Source: Pseudomonas frederiksbergensis
Lineage (GTDB): Bacteria > Pseudomonadota > Gammaproteobacteria > Pseudomonadales > Pseudomonadaceae
Reading direction: 5' to 3'
DNA length: 64,000 nt
Assembly (NCBI RefSeq): GCF_900105495.1
Contig: NZ_FNTF01000002.1
Coordinates: forward strand, 4,022,501-4,086,500
This document shows, piece after piece, positions 33,051-41,712 of the stretch. Numbering within the stretch: position 1 is the first letter of the stretch; each line of letters begins with the position of its first letter. A program made the position numbers and the translations under genes. A model generated the notes under the pieces. That model was not told where the DNA came from and ran no database searches. It saw only the letters and a program-made list of their open reading frames with translations.

Positions 33051-34964
33051 ATGAACGAGGATCGGACCAACGCCATCGACGACAGTCGTTTTCGCCTGTT
33101 AATCGATGCTGTGATTGACTATGCGATCTACATGCTTGATCCCGATGGCATCATCACCAGCTGGAACAGCGGCGCCAGGCGTTTCAAGGGGTACGAGGAG
33201 TCCGAAATCCTCGGCCAGCACTTTTCGCGGTTTTATACCGAAGAGGATCGCCGTGCCGGTTTGCCCCAGCGGGCACTGGACACGGCGATCAGGGAGGGGC
33301 GTTTCGAGGGGGAAGGCTGGCGGGTTCGCAAGGACGGCACGCATTTCTGGTGCCACGTGGTCATTGACCCGATTCTCGACCCGTCGGGCAAGTTGCTCGG
33401 GTTTGCCAAGATTACCCGTGACCTGACCGACCGCAAGATGGCCGAAGAAGTCCTCAAGCAAAGCGAGCAGCAGTTCCGCCTGCTGGTTCAAAGCGTCACT
33501 GATTACGCCATCTACATGCTCGCCCCGGATGGCTGCCTGACCAACTGGAATCCCGGAGCCCAGCGCATCAAGGGTTATTTGCCCGAAGAGGTCATCGGCA
33601 AGCACTTCTCGATGTTTTACACCCCGGAAGACCGCGAGGCCGGCGAACCGCAACGGACCCTGGACATTGCAGTGCGAGAAGGGCGGTTCGAAAACAAAGG
33701 CTGGCGCGTGCGCAAGGACGGTACGCGGTTCCTGGCCAATGTCGTGGTCGATCCGATTTGGGGCGAAACCGGCACTTTGCTCGGATTCGCCAAGATCACC
33801 CGTGATATCACCGAAGTCACGCAAGCCCAGCAGACGCTGGAGCAAACCCGCGAGGCGCTGTTCCAGGCGCAGAAAATGCAGGCCATTGGCCAACTCAGCG
33901 GTGGTATTGCCCACGACTTCAACAATTTGCTGACGGTCATCCTCGGCAATCTGGAAATCGTGCGCAAACGAGTGGGAGAGGATCCGAAAATTACCCGGCT
34001 TGTGGACAATGCCACCCAGGGCGCCTTGCGCGGTGTCTCCCTGACCCAGCGCATGCTGGCGTTTGCCAGGCGTCAGGAACTCAAAGCCGAACCCGTCGAG
34101 ATCCCGGCGCTGGTGCAAGGCATCATTGGCCTGTTGCGCAGCTCGCTCGGGCCGTCCGTGGTGCTCGAAACCCGCTTTTCACCAGAGCTCGAACCGGTCC
34201 TGGCGGATGTCAATCAGCTTGAACTGGCGGTGTTGAACCTGGTGACCAATGCCCGTGATGCGATGCCCCATGGCGGGAAAATCGTCATCAGTACCAAGAC
34301 CGAAGAAACCGTGGATCAACCGCAGTTATCCCTGCTGCCAGGCCGGTATGTGTGCCTGAGCGTCAGCGATACGGGGGAGGGCATGGATGAAACCACGCTC
34401 GGTTCGGCAATGGACCCGTTCTTCACGACCAAAGGCATTGGCAAAGGCACGGGGCTGGGTCTTTCGATGGTGCATGGTTACATCGAGCAATTGGGCGGGC
34501 GATTCGTCCTCAAGAGCCAGAAGGGCATAGGCACCGTCGCCGAATTGTGGATACCCATCGCCACGACCGGTTCGGTTGCCAGGCCCGTTGCCGAGGAGAC
34601 CGCACCGCCGGTGCCCCGTCTATGCGTGTTGGTGGTGGATGACGATAGCCTGGTGTTGACCAGTACCTGCCTGTTACTCGAAGACCTGGGGCATCGGGTG
34701 GTCAGTGCGACATCCGGGGCGCAAGCGCTGGAAGTATTCGACGCCGAAGCAGCGATCGACCTGGTCATCACCGACATGGCCATGCCGCAGATGAACGGCG
34801 CACAACTGGCGCAAGCTATCCGCATTAAAAAGCCGGACCTGCCGATCATTCTTGCTACCGGTTACGCCGAGCGTCTGGAAGGTTTTGCGACCAGACTGCC
34901 GCGTCTGTCCAAACCCTTTACCCAGCTCAATCTGGTGGAAATCATCGCCTCGACCATGAAGTGA
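33051..34964 (+). CDS. Hybrid sensor histidine kinase (PAS-PAS-HisKA-HATPase-REC)
   Basis: A cytoplasmic hybrid kinase of 637 residues. Two closely similar PAS/PAC modules occupy about 10-130 (YAIYMLDPDGIITSWNSGA) and 140-260 (YAIYMLAPDGCLTNWNPGA), evidently a tandem duplication. The dimerisation/phosphoacceptor box GGIAHDFNN puts His at 288. The ATPase shows NLVTNARDAM (N box), DTGEGMD (G1) and GTGLGLSMVHG (G2). The receiver begins about 523 (VLVVDDDSLV) with the phosphoacceptor Asp575 in ITDMAMP. There is no membrane segment and no LOV cysteine motif, so the ligand is unknown. The start at 33051 follows AGAGGGA. Confidence 0.93.
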   Translation: MNEDRTNAIDDSRFRLLIDAVIDYAIYMLDPDGIITSWNSGARRFKGYEESEILGQHFSRFYTEEDRRAGLPQRALDTAIREGRFEGEGWRVRKDGTHFWCHVVIDPILDPSGKLLGFAKITRDLTDRKMAEEVLKQSEQQFRLLVQSVTDYAIYMLAPDGCLTNWNPGAQRIKGYLPEEVIGKHFSMFYTPEDREAGEPQRTLDIAVREGRFENKGWRVRKDGTRFLANVVVDPIWGETGTLLGFAKITRDITEVTQAQQTLEQTREALFQAQKMQAIGQLSGGIAHDFNNLLTVILGNLEIVRKRVGEDPKITRLVDNATQGALRGVSLTQRMLAFARRQELKAEPVEIPALVQGIIGLLRSSLGPSVVLETRFSPELEPVLADVNQLELAVLNLVTNARDAMPHGGKIVISTKTEETVDQPQLSLLPGRYVCLSVSDTGEGMDETTLGSAMDPFFTTKGIGKGTGLGLSMVHGYIEQLGGRFVLKSQKGIGTVAELWIPIATTGSVARPVAEETAPPVPRLCVLVVDDDSLVLTSTCLLLEDLGHRVVSATSGAQALEVFDAEAAIDLVITDMAMPQMNGAQLAQAIRIKKPDLPIILATGYAERLEGFATRLPRLSKPFTQLNLVEIIASTMK

Positions 34965-35019
34965 TTACGGGTGCTCGCTGTTTGGTTGCATGAGAAGCGG
35001 GCGTTCGCAGCTTTTTCCT

Positions 35020-35050
35020 GATCGTTCCCACGCAGAGCGTGGGAACGATC
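35020..35050. repeat. Palindromic repeat GATCGTTCCCACGC
   Basis: A perfect inverted repeat with 14-bp arms (GATCGTTCCCACGC and its complement) around AGA. Related copies are at 40523-40553 and 62467-62572. It lies between two convergent genes and may stop or stabilise both transcripts. Confidence 0.9.
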
Positions 35051-35098
35051 AATGGGTAAGCGAGTAATCAACCATCAACCAGACAGCATGACGGTGCA

Positions 35099-35575
35099 TC
35101 AAGCCGCCAGATGGGCTGCACTCATTTCCTTCTTGTACTGCGCTTTCAAACTTTCCATCTGCGCGCCCAACTCTTCCAGGGTGGCTTTGCCCAGCAGCTT
35201 CTTGGCCTGAGGAAACATCTCGGTTTCCTCTTCTTCAATGTGATGTTCCAGCAGTTCCTTGATCACTTTCACCCGACCGGCAAATTCCGGAGTGGTCGGG
35301 TCGGTGGCCTTCAAGTCTGGCAGCACCAGCGAATCTACGGTGCGGTGTTCTTCCTTGGCTTCGTAATACATGACGTCCTGCTCCTTGCCCCCGGCTTTCT
35401 TGTACGCCGGGTACAAGACTTCTTCTTCGAGGCGGGTATGGATGGCAACCTCCATTTCCAGCTTGGCCAGCAATTCGCTGCGTTTTTTAACACCACGCTC
35501 GGTGGATTCGCTTAATTGGGTCAGGATGCCTTTTACGCGTTCATGGTCAGCTTTCAACAAGTCTATGGCGTTCAT
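35099..35575 (-). CDS. Hemerythrin HHE-domain protein
   Basis: A 158-residue four-helix protein expected to bind a di-iron centre. Iron-ligand motifs are in order: LLKADHERV (His about 10), HTRLEEEVLYP (His and Glu), EAKEEHRTVD and LEHHIEEEETEMFP (His, Glu). The start at 35575 is chosen because MNAIDLLKADH begins the family homology and GGAGAG precedes it. Such proteins sense or buffer oxygen, NO or iron; no partner is evident here. Confidence 0.9.
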   Translation of the reverse strand: MNAIDLLKADHERVKGILTQLSESTERGVKKRSELLAKLEMEVAIHTRLEEEVLYPAYKKAGGKEQDVMYYEAKEEHRTVDSLVLPDLKATDPTTPEFAGRVKVIKELLEHHIEEEETEMFPQAKKLLGKATLEELGAQMESLKAQYKKEMSAAHLAA

Positions 35576-35714
35576 GGTCGAGTCTCTCCACATGTCAGGG
35601 GGTGAGCGCGAACGGTCTCTAGGCCGAAAGTCGCTCATGGTCTCTGAGCATTTGTCGTGCCGGTTTGCCAGTGCGATAACGTGTTTATAAAACAATAAGT
35701 TGAAGTGACTGATG

Positions 35715-35769
35715 GCGAACTGGGGTCATGCAGCCTGCATGAGTCCGGAAATTGACTCATGCAGTTCGC
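35715..35769. other. Nested inverted repeats in intergenic region
   Basis: Outer arms GCGAACTG (35715-35722) and CAGTTCGC (35762-35769) enclose the palindrome CATGCAGCCTGCATG (35727-35741) and an overlapping stem GCATGAGTC / GACTCATGC (35737-35745 with 35754-35762). These can form mutually exclusive folds. A terminator-like hairpin follows 28 bp to the right. The nature of the element is unknown; a small RNA or decayed repeat is possible. Confidence 0.5.
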
Positions 35770-35796
35770 AGTGGAACATTGATGTTTTTTCAGTCA

Positions 35797-35826
35797 AAAA
35801 AAGCCCGGCGACTGTGCCGGGCTTTT
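35797..35826. terminator. Rho-independent terminator 3' of the 98-residue protein gene
   Basis: AAAGCCCGGC and GCCGGGCTTT form the stem around a short loop (GACTGT region). Leftward it is followed by a run of T (seven A on the plus strand), so it fits the leftward gene ending at 35832. Rightward it has TTTTC, making it potentially bidirectional. Confidence 0.85.
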
Positions 35827-35831
35827 CAAGT

Positions 35832-36128
35832 TCAGGATATGGATTCCGGCTGCTGGAGCGAACGATGAGCGTTTTGCGTGGATATCGAGACCGGCGGGAA
35901 ATTTTCGTTGAGCAGCCGCAAGTGCTCGATCGCCTCCTCGAACTTCATGTCGGCCTTTCTGCGCAAGGCCTGATAGCGATCGAACTGGTTCACATCCATG
36001 TCGCCGCCCTCCAGTAACGCGAAGGCGCTGCGGCTGAGTGCCTGGGCCTCTTCAAACATTTGATGATTACGTTCCAGGGCGAAAGCCCGGCAGGCTTTGA
36101 TTTCATCGGAGGTGGAATAGTGAACCAT
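35832..36128 (-). CDS. Small conserved-type hypothetical protein, helical
   Basis: I do not recognise the family. The 98-residue product is predicted largely helical and charged (FALERNHQMFEEAQAL, KADMKFEEAIEHLRLLNENF), with no signal peptide or membrane segment. A start at 36128 (MVHYSTSDEIKA) is favoured by AGGTG eight bases upstream; in-frame codons up to 36197 would add a poorly coding N-terminus. A good terminator directly downstream supports a real leftward transcript. Confidence 0.65.
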   Translation of the reverse strand: MVHYSTSDEIKACRAFALERNHQMFEEAQALSRSAFALLEGGDMDVNQFDRYQALRRKADMKFEEAIEHLRLLNENFPPVSISTQNAHRSLQQPESIS

Positions 36129-36314
36129 GACCAGCACCTGATTTTTTCGAAGTTCTTTTTGATAGAGATCGATGCCGCAGGGGCCCGAACCCGACACGTC
36201 CCGCCGTGCAAAAGCCGAGCGGGATTAAGGTTGTGACCTGCGGGATTGCTCAAGGATTTCAAATTTATCAGCGAAGAAATTCGATAACTCACGCGGCAAA
36301 CATTCACGGCCATA

Positions 36315-37658
36315 TCAAAAAAGTTGATTTTTTTGCCGTTCATATCGAGCCAGGATCGGTTGAGTACTGATGCCGTGGAACAGAATGCTGAGCGCAACCA
36401 CGGATAACGTCAGGTCGATACATAACGTTGCTATCGAATCGCCCAACCCATGATTCACGGCATAAAACAGGTAATACAGACTGCCGATGCCGCGTATGCC
36501 GAACCAGCCAATCAGCATGCGCTGGTGGCCGTTGAGCAAACGGCCCCAAGGCATGGCGACGACGCTCAGGGGGCGTATCAGGCAAAACAGCACGCCAGCG
36601 ATCGGCAACGCACGCCAATCCCAGTGAGCCATCAACACCACGCCGAGCAGCGTCACCAGAAACACTTCCATGGCCCGTTCCACCAGACTGCCAAAGGCGA
36701 GCATGTCGCCCATCATGATGCCCGCGGCGACCTGCTTGTCCTCAAGGCTTGTGGTATCACCATGAACCGCATGTTGCGGCTCGACGTTCTGATGTCCCAC
36801 CACGGGCTGAACCAGATGCTCGGCGGGAAGCTCGTCGTCGCCTGTGGATTTGACTTCTTCGTGGCGCAAACCCAGGCCGGCGGCGAATACCGACAAAAAG
36901 CCATAACCGTGAATCCACTCGGCCCCGACATACGCCAGGGCAATCAAGGCAAGGGCCAGGTAATCGTTCGGGGACAGGGTGCTGTCGTCATTTTTGATGC
37001 GCATCAATAAGGTCAGGCGGCCAATGCCACGGCCCATCCAGTAGCCGGTGAGCAAACCGGCCGGGACTGCCCACAACAGACTGCTCAGCACCCAGTCGCT
37101 CAGCCAGCCGGGGTTACTGTCGTGTTGCACCAGCAGCAGGCCAAGGATAACGAACGGGAAGGCGATCCCGTCATTGAGCCCGGCTTCACCCGACAGCCCG
37201 AAGCGCACGCTGTCGTCATCCCGGGCGTCGTTGACTTGCACCAGGGCGGCGAGTACCGGGTCGGTGGGCGCCAGAATCGAGCCGATCAACACGGACGCGC
37301 CCCAGGACAATTCGAAGCCGTAATGCAGCAACAGGCTGACCCCGGCAATGGTCAACACCATGACCGGGCCGGCCAGGCCGTAGGCAATACGCCAGTTTTC
37401 GTTCCTGAGCGGCAAGCGCAACTTCAAACCGCAGACAAACAATGAAAACAGCACCGCGACTTCCGTCAGGTGCTCCATCCAGATGGACGCCTCTTCGGTG
37501 TCCAGTTTCAACAGGCCCAGCCCCGCGGGACCGATGGCGGCGCCCAGCACCAGGCACACCGCCGACGTGGTCACCGGCATCCAGCGCAGGTACGAAGAGG
37601 TCAGTGCCAGCGTCAGCAGCACCGCACCCAACACCGCCACCCATAAAATGAAGCTCAT
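36315..37658 (-). CDS. CPA1-family Na+(K+)/H+ antiporter
   Basis: Inner-membrane cation/proton exchanger of 447 residues with about 12 hydrophobic segments, starting with SFILWVAVLGAVLLTLAL. The core motif GSILAPTDPVLAALVQVND (about 130) and GLSGEAGLNDGIAFPFVILG (about 155) contain the acidic ion-binding residues of the NhaP/CPA1 family. A hydrophilic loop follows LGLRHEEVKSTGDDELPAEH. An alternative start at 37703 overlaps the stop of the upstream Yip1 gene by four bases (ATGA); either way the two genes form an operon. A role in pH or salt homeostasis is inferred from the family. Confidence 0.9.
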   Translation of the reverse strand: MSFILWVAVLGAVLLTLALTSSYLRWMPVTTSAVCLVLGAAIGPAGLGLLKLDTEEASIWMEHLTEVAVLFSLFVCGLKLRLPLRNENWRIAYGLAGPVMVLTIAGVSLLLHYGFELSWGASVLIGSILAPTDPVLAALVQVNDARDDDSVRFGLSGEAGLNDGIAFPFVILGLLLVQHDSNPGWLSDWVLSSLLWAVPAGLLTGYWMGRGIGRLTLLMRIKNDDSTLSPNDYLALALIALAYVGAEWIHGYGFLSVFAAGLGLRHEEVKSTGDDELPAEHLVQPVVGHQNVEPQHAVHGDTTSLEDKQVAAGIMMGDMLAFGSLVERAMEVFLVTLLGVVLMAHWDWRALPIAGVLFCLIRPLSVVAMPWGRLLNGHQRMLIGWFGIRGIGSLYYLFYAVNHGLGDSIATLCIDLTLSVVALSILFHGISTQPILARYERQKNQLF

Positions 37659-37702
37659 GCTCGGTACTCGTTGGGTGCATGCCTGCGATGCGGGATCCGC
37701 CA

Positions 37703-38314
37703 TCAACCGACGGTCGTGCGCAGGTATTCAGGCGTCAATACGTTGAACCATAGCAGGATCATCGAGACCAGGAGGGTGACCAGCACCAGCAGGCCGACGC
37801 CCCAGACGCAAGCGGCGTTCAGCAAGCCTTGTTCCTTGCGCTCATGCATAAAGGTCGGCAAGCCGACGAACAGCAGAAACGTCGAATAGATCGACGCTGC
37901 GCCCAGCACCACAATCGCCAGCCAGCGGCTGGGGTACAAACCGGCAATGCCGGCGAGGAAGTACGGGGTCACGGTGTAAGCGGCAAAGCCGATGCATTGG
38001 TTGACGGTCGGCCGTGCGTCGAAGGTGCGCGACATCCAGCGGATAAACAGCCCCATCAACGCCACGCCGACGACGATGGTCACGTAGAGCAACACGCAGA
38101 GCTGTAGCGCGCTGGCGGTGCTGAGCTTAACGAGTTCGTTTTCGACCAGGCTCCAGCCGACGTAGGTGGTGCCAACAAACAGGCACACGGCGGGAATCAT
38201 GGCGAGCAACAATAAATGGGCGAGGTAGTGGCATGGATGCGCTTCCTCTTCCTTGCGGATATCCGTCCATACGTAGTTCGGTTGGGTGAACAGCTTGACG
38301 ATAGGTGCGGACAT
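37703..38314 (-). CDS. Yip1-domain integral membrane protein
   Basis: A 203-residue polytopic membrane protein with five or six predicted helices (HLLLLAMIPAVCLFVGTTYVG, LCVLLYVTIVVGVALMGLFI, WLAIVVLGAASIYSTFLLFVG, VGLLVLVTLLVSMILLWF). The N-terminus APIVKLFTQPNYVWTDIR and the GFAAYTVTPYFLAGI segment are typical of bacterial Yip1-family proteins. GGAGG precedes the ATG. It is translationally close to the antiporter gene and may modulate it (inference). The molecular role of the bacterial family is unknown. Confidence 0.85.
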   Translation of the reverse strand: MSAPIVKLFTQPNYVWTDIRKEEEAHPCHYLAHLLLLAMIPAVCLFVGTTYVGWSLVENELVKLSTASALQLCVLLYVTIVVGVALMGLFIRWMSRTFDARPTVNQCIGFAAYTVTPYFLAGIAGLYPSRWLAIVVLGAASIYSTFLLFVGLPTFMHERKEQGLLNAACVWGVGLLVLVTLLVSMILLWFNVLTPEYLRTTVG

Positions 38315-38484
38315 GATGACCTCCGGATCTGGAGCGGCCCGTAGCAGGGGGCCCTAAACGTATTGAGGGGCGAGTTTTGACAGGGGTTCAGTTTTTTATC
38401 CCAAAGCCGGGCGTGGTCGGATAGAGGGAATGTTTGCGAACGCGCAAGGTCAACCGAGCAGCTCTCCTTTCTGGATGATGTGCC

Positions 38485-39003
38485 ATGAACGTCAGCCAAT
38501 CCGTGGTCGAATACTTGCGTCAAAACGACTTGCTGCTGACCACCGCAGAGTCTTGTACCGCCGGAAAAATCGTCACGCTGCTGGCTGAGATTCCGCACAG
38601 CGGGGAGTCGATCGAATGCGGGTACGTGGTCTATTCCACCGAAGCGAAACAGCGCTTGCTCCACGTCAGCCCGAAGACGATCGAAACATTCAATCTCACC
38701 AGTTGTGAAGTCGCTCAGGAAATGGCCGTGGGTGCGTTGCGCGACAGCACGGCCAATGTTGCGGTGGCGACCACCGGCATCCTCGGGCCGGAAGACGTCG
38801 ATGGCATCCCGGCTGGCACCATTTGTTTCGCCTGGGCCTATCAGACCGGGCAGGGACGGTGTGTTTTCAGCCGACAGGTGCGGTTTTCCGGTACACGCAG
38901 TGAGGTGCAGTTATTGGCCGCGGAGCACGCGCTGAAGTTGCTGCCGCACTTCCACCAACGGGCATTGGCGGGTGAGCAAGGGCAGGGCGCACTCGATGAA
39001 TGA
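38485..39003 (+). CDS. Stand-alone CinA C-terminal domain protein (nicotinamide-nucleotide amidase type)
   Basis: A 172-residue protein corresponding to the C-terminal CinA (PncC) domain, which deamidates nicotinamide mononucleotide in pyridine-nucleotide salvage. Motifs LTTAESCTAGKI near 18, VVYSTEAKQRLL, and VATTGILGPEDVDGIPAGTI are the conserved blocks. Relative to canonical TGIAGP the glycine loop reads TGILGP. Pseudomonads commonly carry another, housekeeping PncC/CinA gene, so this is probably a paralogue. It overlaps the next gene by eight bases. Confidence 0.88.
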   Translation: MNVSQSVVEYLRQNDLLLTTAESCTAGKIVTLLAEIPHSGESIECGYVVYSTEAKQRLLHVSPKTIETFNLTSCEVAQEMAVGALRDSTANVAVATTGILGPEDVDGIPAGTICFAWAYQTGQGRCVFSRQVRFSGTRSEVQLLAAEHALKLLPHFHQRALAGEQGQGALDE

Positions 39004-39397
39004 TGAATCCGGGCATACCGATTACCACAGCCGCGACTATCCCGTGCGCGAAGACATGGCGCATCAGGTCAAGGTCTGGCAATTCGAGCGTTGGGGCTGG
39101 TACTTCCTGGCGTTGGTGGTGTTGCTGGCATTGCTCGGCCTGTTTTCACGCGGGCCGCTGAGTACCCGGGACGTTCAGGGCGACGATGGCAAGGTCCGGG
39201 TGCAATACGAGCGGTTCCACCGCCACGGATCGACCAATCCGATTCTGCACAAACGCCTGCGTCACGCGCGATTGATCGAGGCCGACGTCATGGAGGCGGC
39301 ACGTTCGAGCCAGGGCATCGAAACCCTTGAGCAGATCAAGTTCGCGATCCTGGAGCGCAACGGCAAGATATCGGTGATTGCTCAAGAGCCGTCGTGA
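38996..39397 (+). CDS. Single-pass membrane protein with YetF-like C-terminal segment
   Basis: A 133-residue protein with a hydrophilic N-terminus, one membrane helix (YFLALVVLLALLGLF, about 34-50) and a soluble C-terminal half. The last third (RSSQGIETLEQIKFAILERNGKISVI, split here as RSSQGIETLEQ and FAILERNGKISVI) resembles the cytoplasmic end of DUF421/YetF proteins, where an E-x-x-G-x-I-S-V-I motif is typical. This assignment is tentative. It overlaps the CinA-like gene, so the two are translationally coupled. Confidence 0.7.
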   Translation: MNDESGHTDYHSRDYPVREDMAHQVKVWQFERWGWYFLALVVLLALLGLFSRGPLSTRDVQGDDGKVRVQYERFHRHGSTNPILHKRLRHARLIEADVMEAARSSQGIETLEQIKFAILERNGKISVIAQEPS

Positions 39398-39426
39398 GCA
39401 ATGAATTGCGGCCATACCTGGCTTTT

Positions 39427-39539
39427 TGTGGCGAGGGAGCTTGCTCCCGCTTGAGGGCGTAGCACTCACAAAATCGGTGATCGTTGCCAGATTTTTGGGG
39501 CCGCTACGCAGCCCAGCGGGAGCAAGCTCCCTCGCCACA
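39427..39539. repeat. REP-type inverted repeat between convergent genes
   Basis: TGTGGCGAGGGAGCTTGCTCCCGCT is mirrored by AGCGGGAGCAAGCTCCCTCGCCACA across about 63 bp. Each arm also contains a small hairpin (GGGAGCTTGCTCCC). It separates the rightward membrane-protein gene from the leftward SDR gene. Confidence 0.92.
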
Positions 39540-39567
39540 GGGTTCTCACTAACTCAACGTACTGCAT

Positions 39568-40425
39568 TCAAAGCATCGGCTTACCGCCGGTGATCCCGTA
39601 CCGCTGCCCCGTGATGTAACTGGCCTCATCCGATGCCAGCAACACATAAATCGGCGCCACTTCCACCGGTTGGCCCGGCCGTCCGAGCGGGGTTTGACCG
39701 CCGAAGTCCTGAACCTCTTCAGCGGGCATGGTCGAGACAATCAGCGGCGTCCAGATCGGCCCCGGTGCCACGCAGTTCACCCGAATGTTCTTCGGCCCCA
39801 GCATCTGCGCCAGGCCAGCGGTGAAGTTGGCAATCGCGCCTTTGGTCGTGGCGTAAGGCAGGAGGGTCGGTTTGGGCATGTCGGAATTGACCGAACTGGT
39901 GTTGATGATCGAACTGCCGGGTTTCATGTGCTTCAACGCGGCCTGACAGAGCCTGAAAATAGCGGTGATGTTGACGTCGAAGGTCATCACCCATTCTTCG
40001 TCCGGGATGTCCTCGAGGTTTTCGTGGCTCATCTGGAACGCGGCGTTGTTGACCAGCACATCGATTCGGCCAAAACGTTCGACCGTCTTGTCCACCAGGG
40101 CCTGGCAGTGGGCTTTCTGCGCCAGGTCACCAGGCAATAACAGACACTGCCGGCCGGCGTGTTCGACCCAGCGTGCGGTTTCCTGTGCGTCTTCATGTTC
40201 ATTGAGGTAGGCGACGACGACATCCGCGCCTTCACGGGCGAAGGCGATGGCGACGGCGCGACCGATGCCACTGTCGGCGCCGGTGATCAGGGCGATCTTG
40301 CCGTCCAGTCGGCCTGAACCCTTGTAGCTTTGTTCGCCACAGTCGGGGTACGGGTCCATTTTATTTTGGGAACCGGGGACAGGCTGGCTTTGTTTAGGGA
40401 AGGGTGGTTTTGGATAGGAAGTCAT
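39568..40425 (-). CDS. SDR-family oxidoreductase (YghA-like)
   Basis: A 285-residue NAD(P)-dependent short-chain dehydrogenase with the roughly 40-residue N-terminal extension typical of the YghA/general-stress group (PFPKQSQPVPGSQNKMDPYP). The nucleotide motif TGADSGIGRAVA lies near 49, NNAAFQ near 127, the catalytic Ser in NTSSVNSDM and the YxxxK pair in LPYATTKGA near 192. GGAG precedes the ATG. It is monocistronic. The natural substrate is unknown; an aldehyde or ketone is likely. Confidence 0.92.
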   Translation of the reverse strand: MTSYPKPPFPKQSQPVPGSQNKMDPYPDCGEQSYKGSGRLDGKIALITGADSGIGRAVAIAFAREGADVVVAYLNEHEDAQETARWVEHAGRQCLLLPGDLAQKAHCQALVDKTVERFGRIDVLVNNAAFQMSHENLEDIPDEEWVMTFDVNITAIFRLCQAALKHMKPGSSIINTSSVNSDMPKPTLLPYATTKGAIANFTAGLAQMLGPKNIRVNCVAPGPIWTPLIVSTMPAEEVQDFGGQTPLGRPGQPVEVAPIYVLLASDEASYITGQRYGITGGKPML

Positions 40426-40522
40426 TGCGAAATCTCCGTTCTCAAGGCAGAGGAGTCAAAGGGTTGACCCTGGTGTTTTGCCTTGAGTTCGGTTGGATTT
40501 CCGGGATGTCACTCTTGTCGCT

Positions 40523-40553
40523 GATCGTTCCCACGCGGAGCGTAGGAACGATC
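40523..40553. repeat. Palindromic repeat, variant of GATCGTTCCCACGC element
   Basis: Same 31-bp design as 35020-35050, with one mismatch between arms (GTAGGAACG in place of GTGGGAACG). It lies in the 132-bp gap between two leftward genes. Confidence 0.88.
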
Positions 40554-40557
40554 ATCA

Positions 40558-41712
40558 TCAGGCTTTGCGATTGAGCAAGCTGCGTTCCATCCGCGCAATG
40601 CCTTCTTCCAGCAACGACCGTGGGCAGCCGAAATTCAGGCGCACGAACTGTTTGTTGGCATCGCCGAAATCCAGGCCAGGGCTCAAACCGACCTTGGCTT
40701 GCTCAAGGAAAAACTGCTGCGGGTTCTCCAGTCCCAGCGCCGAGCAATCGAGCCACGCCAGGTACGTGCCTTGCGGGATATTCATGGTCACTCCCGGCAG
40801 TCGGGTGTTGACCGCGTCCACCAGATAATCCCGATTGCCTTGCAGATATGCCTTCAACCCGGCCAGCCAAGGGCCGGCTTCGCTGTAGGCGACGCGCGTC
40901 GCTTCCATGCCCAACGGGTTGACGCTGTCGACCATGCCGCAGCGGGCGTGGTTGACCTTTGCACGCAACGCCGAGTCCTGAATGATCATGAACGATGTTT
41001 TCAGCCCGGCAATGTTGTAGGCCTTGCTCGCCGACATCAGCGTGATGGTGCGCTTGGCGATTTCCGGGCTCAGAGAGGCCGTCGGAATGTGCACGCGCCC
41101 GTCGAAACACAGCTCGGCATGAATCTCGTCCGAGATGATCCAGGCGTCCTGTTCCAGACAGATGTTGGCAACCGCTTGCAGTTCTTCTCGCGGGAAGACT
41201 TTGCCTAGCGGGTTGTGCGGGTTGCTCAGCAGCAGCGCACCGCCACCGGTCAGCGCCCGATTCAGGGCATCAAGTGGCGTGGCGTAAGTGCCGTCCGCCA
41301 ACGCGTCGAATTCGAGTTCAACCTTGTTCAGTCCCCAGTGCCCCGGCGCATGGCGTAGCGGCGGGTAGTTCGGGACCTGCACCACAACGTTCTGTTGCGG
41401 CTGGACCAGCGCATTCAGCGCCATGTTGAACCCCGATTCCACGCCCGGCAGGAAAATCAGTTCCTCAGGCAATACGTGCCAGGCGTACTTTTTCCAGAGG
41501 TCGGCGACGATGGCATTGCGCAAGTCATCCTGGGCCACGCTATAGCCGAGCATCGGGTGTTCCAGACGTTTTTGCAGGGCCTGGATGATCACCGGCGGTG
41601 CACAGAAGTCCATGTCGGCCACCCACATCGGCAACACGTCGGCCGGGTAACGGCTCCATTTGGTACTGCCGGTGTTGTGGCGGTCGAACACCTGATCAAA
41701 ATCGAAAGTCAT
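40558..41712 (-). CDS. MalY/PatB-type PLP-dependent C-S lyase (aminotransferase class I fold)
   Basis: A 384-residue fold-type I PLP enzyme. LPMWVADMDFCAPPVI near residue 28 is the signature of the MalY/PatB group of cystathionine beta-lyase-like enzymes. SNPHNPLGKVF (cofactor contact), ISDEIHAELCF (Asp to pyridine N) and the Schiff-base lysine in MSASKAYNIAGLK near 232 follow. C-terminal RLNFGCPRSLLEEGI binds the substrate carboxylate. The start at 41712 begins the family homology; upstream in-frame codons to 41763 are less likely. It cleaves cystathionine or related S-conjugates (family knowledge). Confidence 0.9.
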   Translation of the reverse strand: MTFDFDQVFDRHNTGSTKWSRYPADVLPMWVADMDFCAPPVIIQALQKRLEHPMLGYSVAQDDLRNAIVADLWKKYAWHVLPEELIFLPGVESGFNMALNALVQPQQNVVVQVPNYPPLRHAPGHWGLNKVELEFDALADGTYATPLDALNRALTGGGALLLSNPHNPLGKVFPREELQAVANICLEQDAWIISDEIHAELCFDGRVHIPTASLSPEIAKRTITLMSASKAYNIAGLKTSFMIIQDSALRAKVNHARCGMVDSVNPLGMEATRVAYSEAGPWLAGLKAYLQGNRDYLVDAVNTRLPGVTMNIPQGTYLAWLDCSALGLENPQQFFLEQAKVGLSPGLDFGDANKQFVRLNFGCPRSLLEEGIARMERSLLNRKA

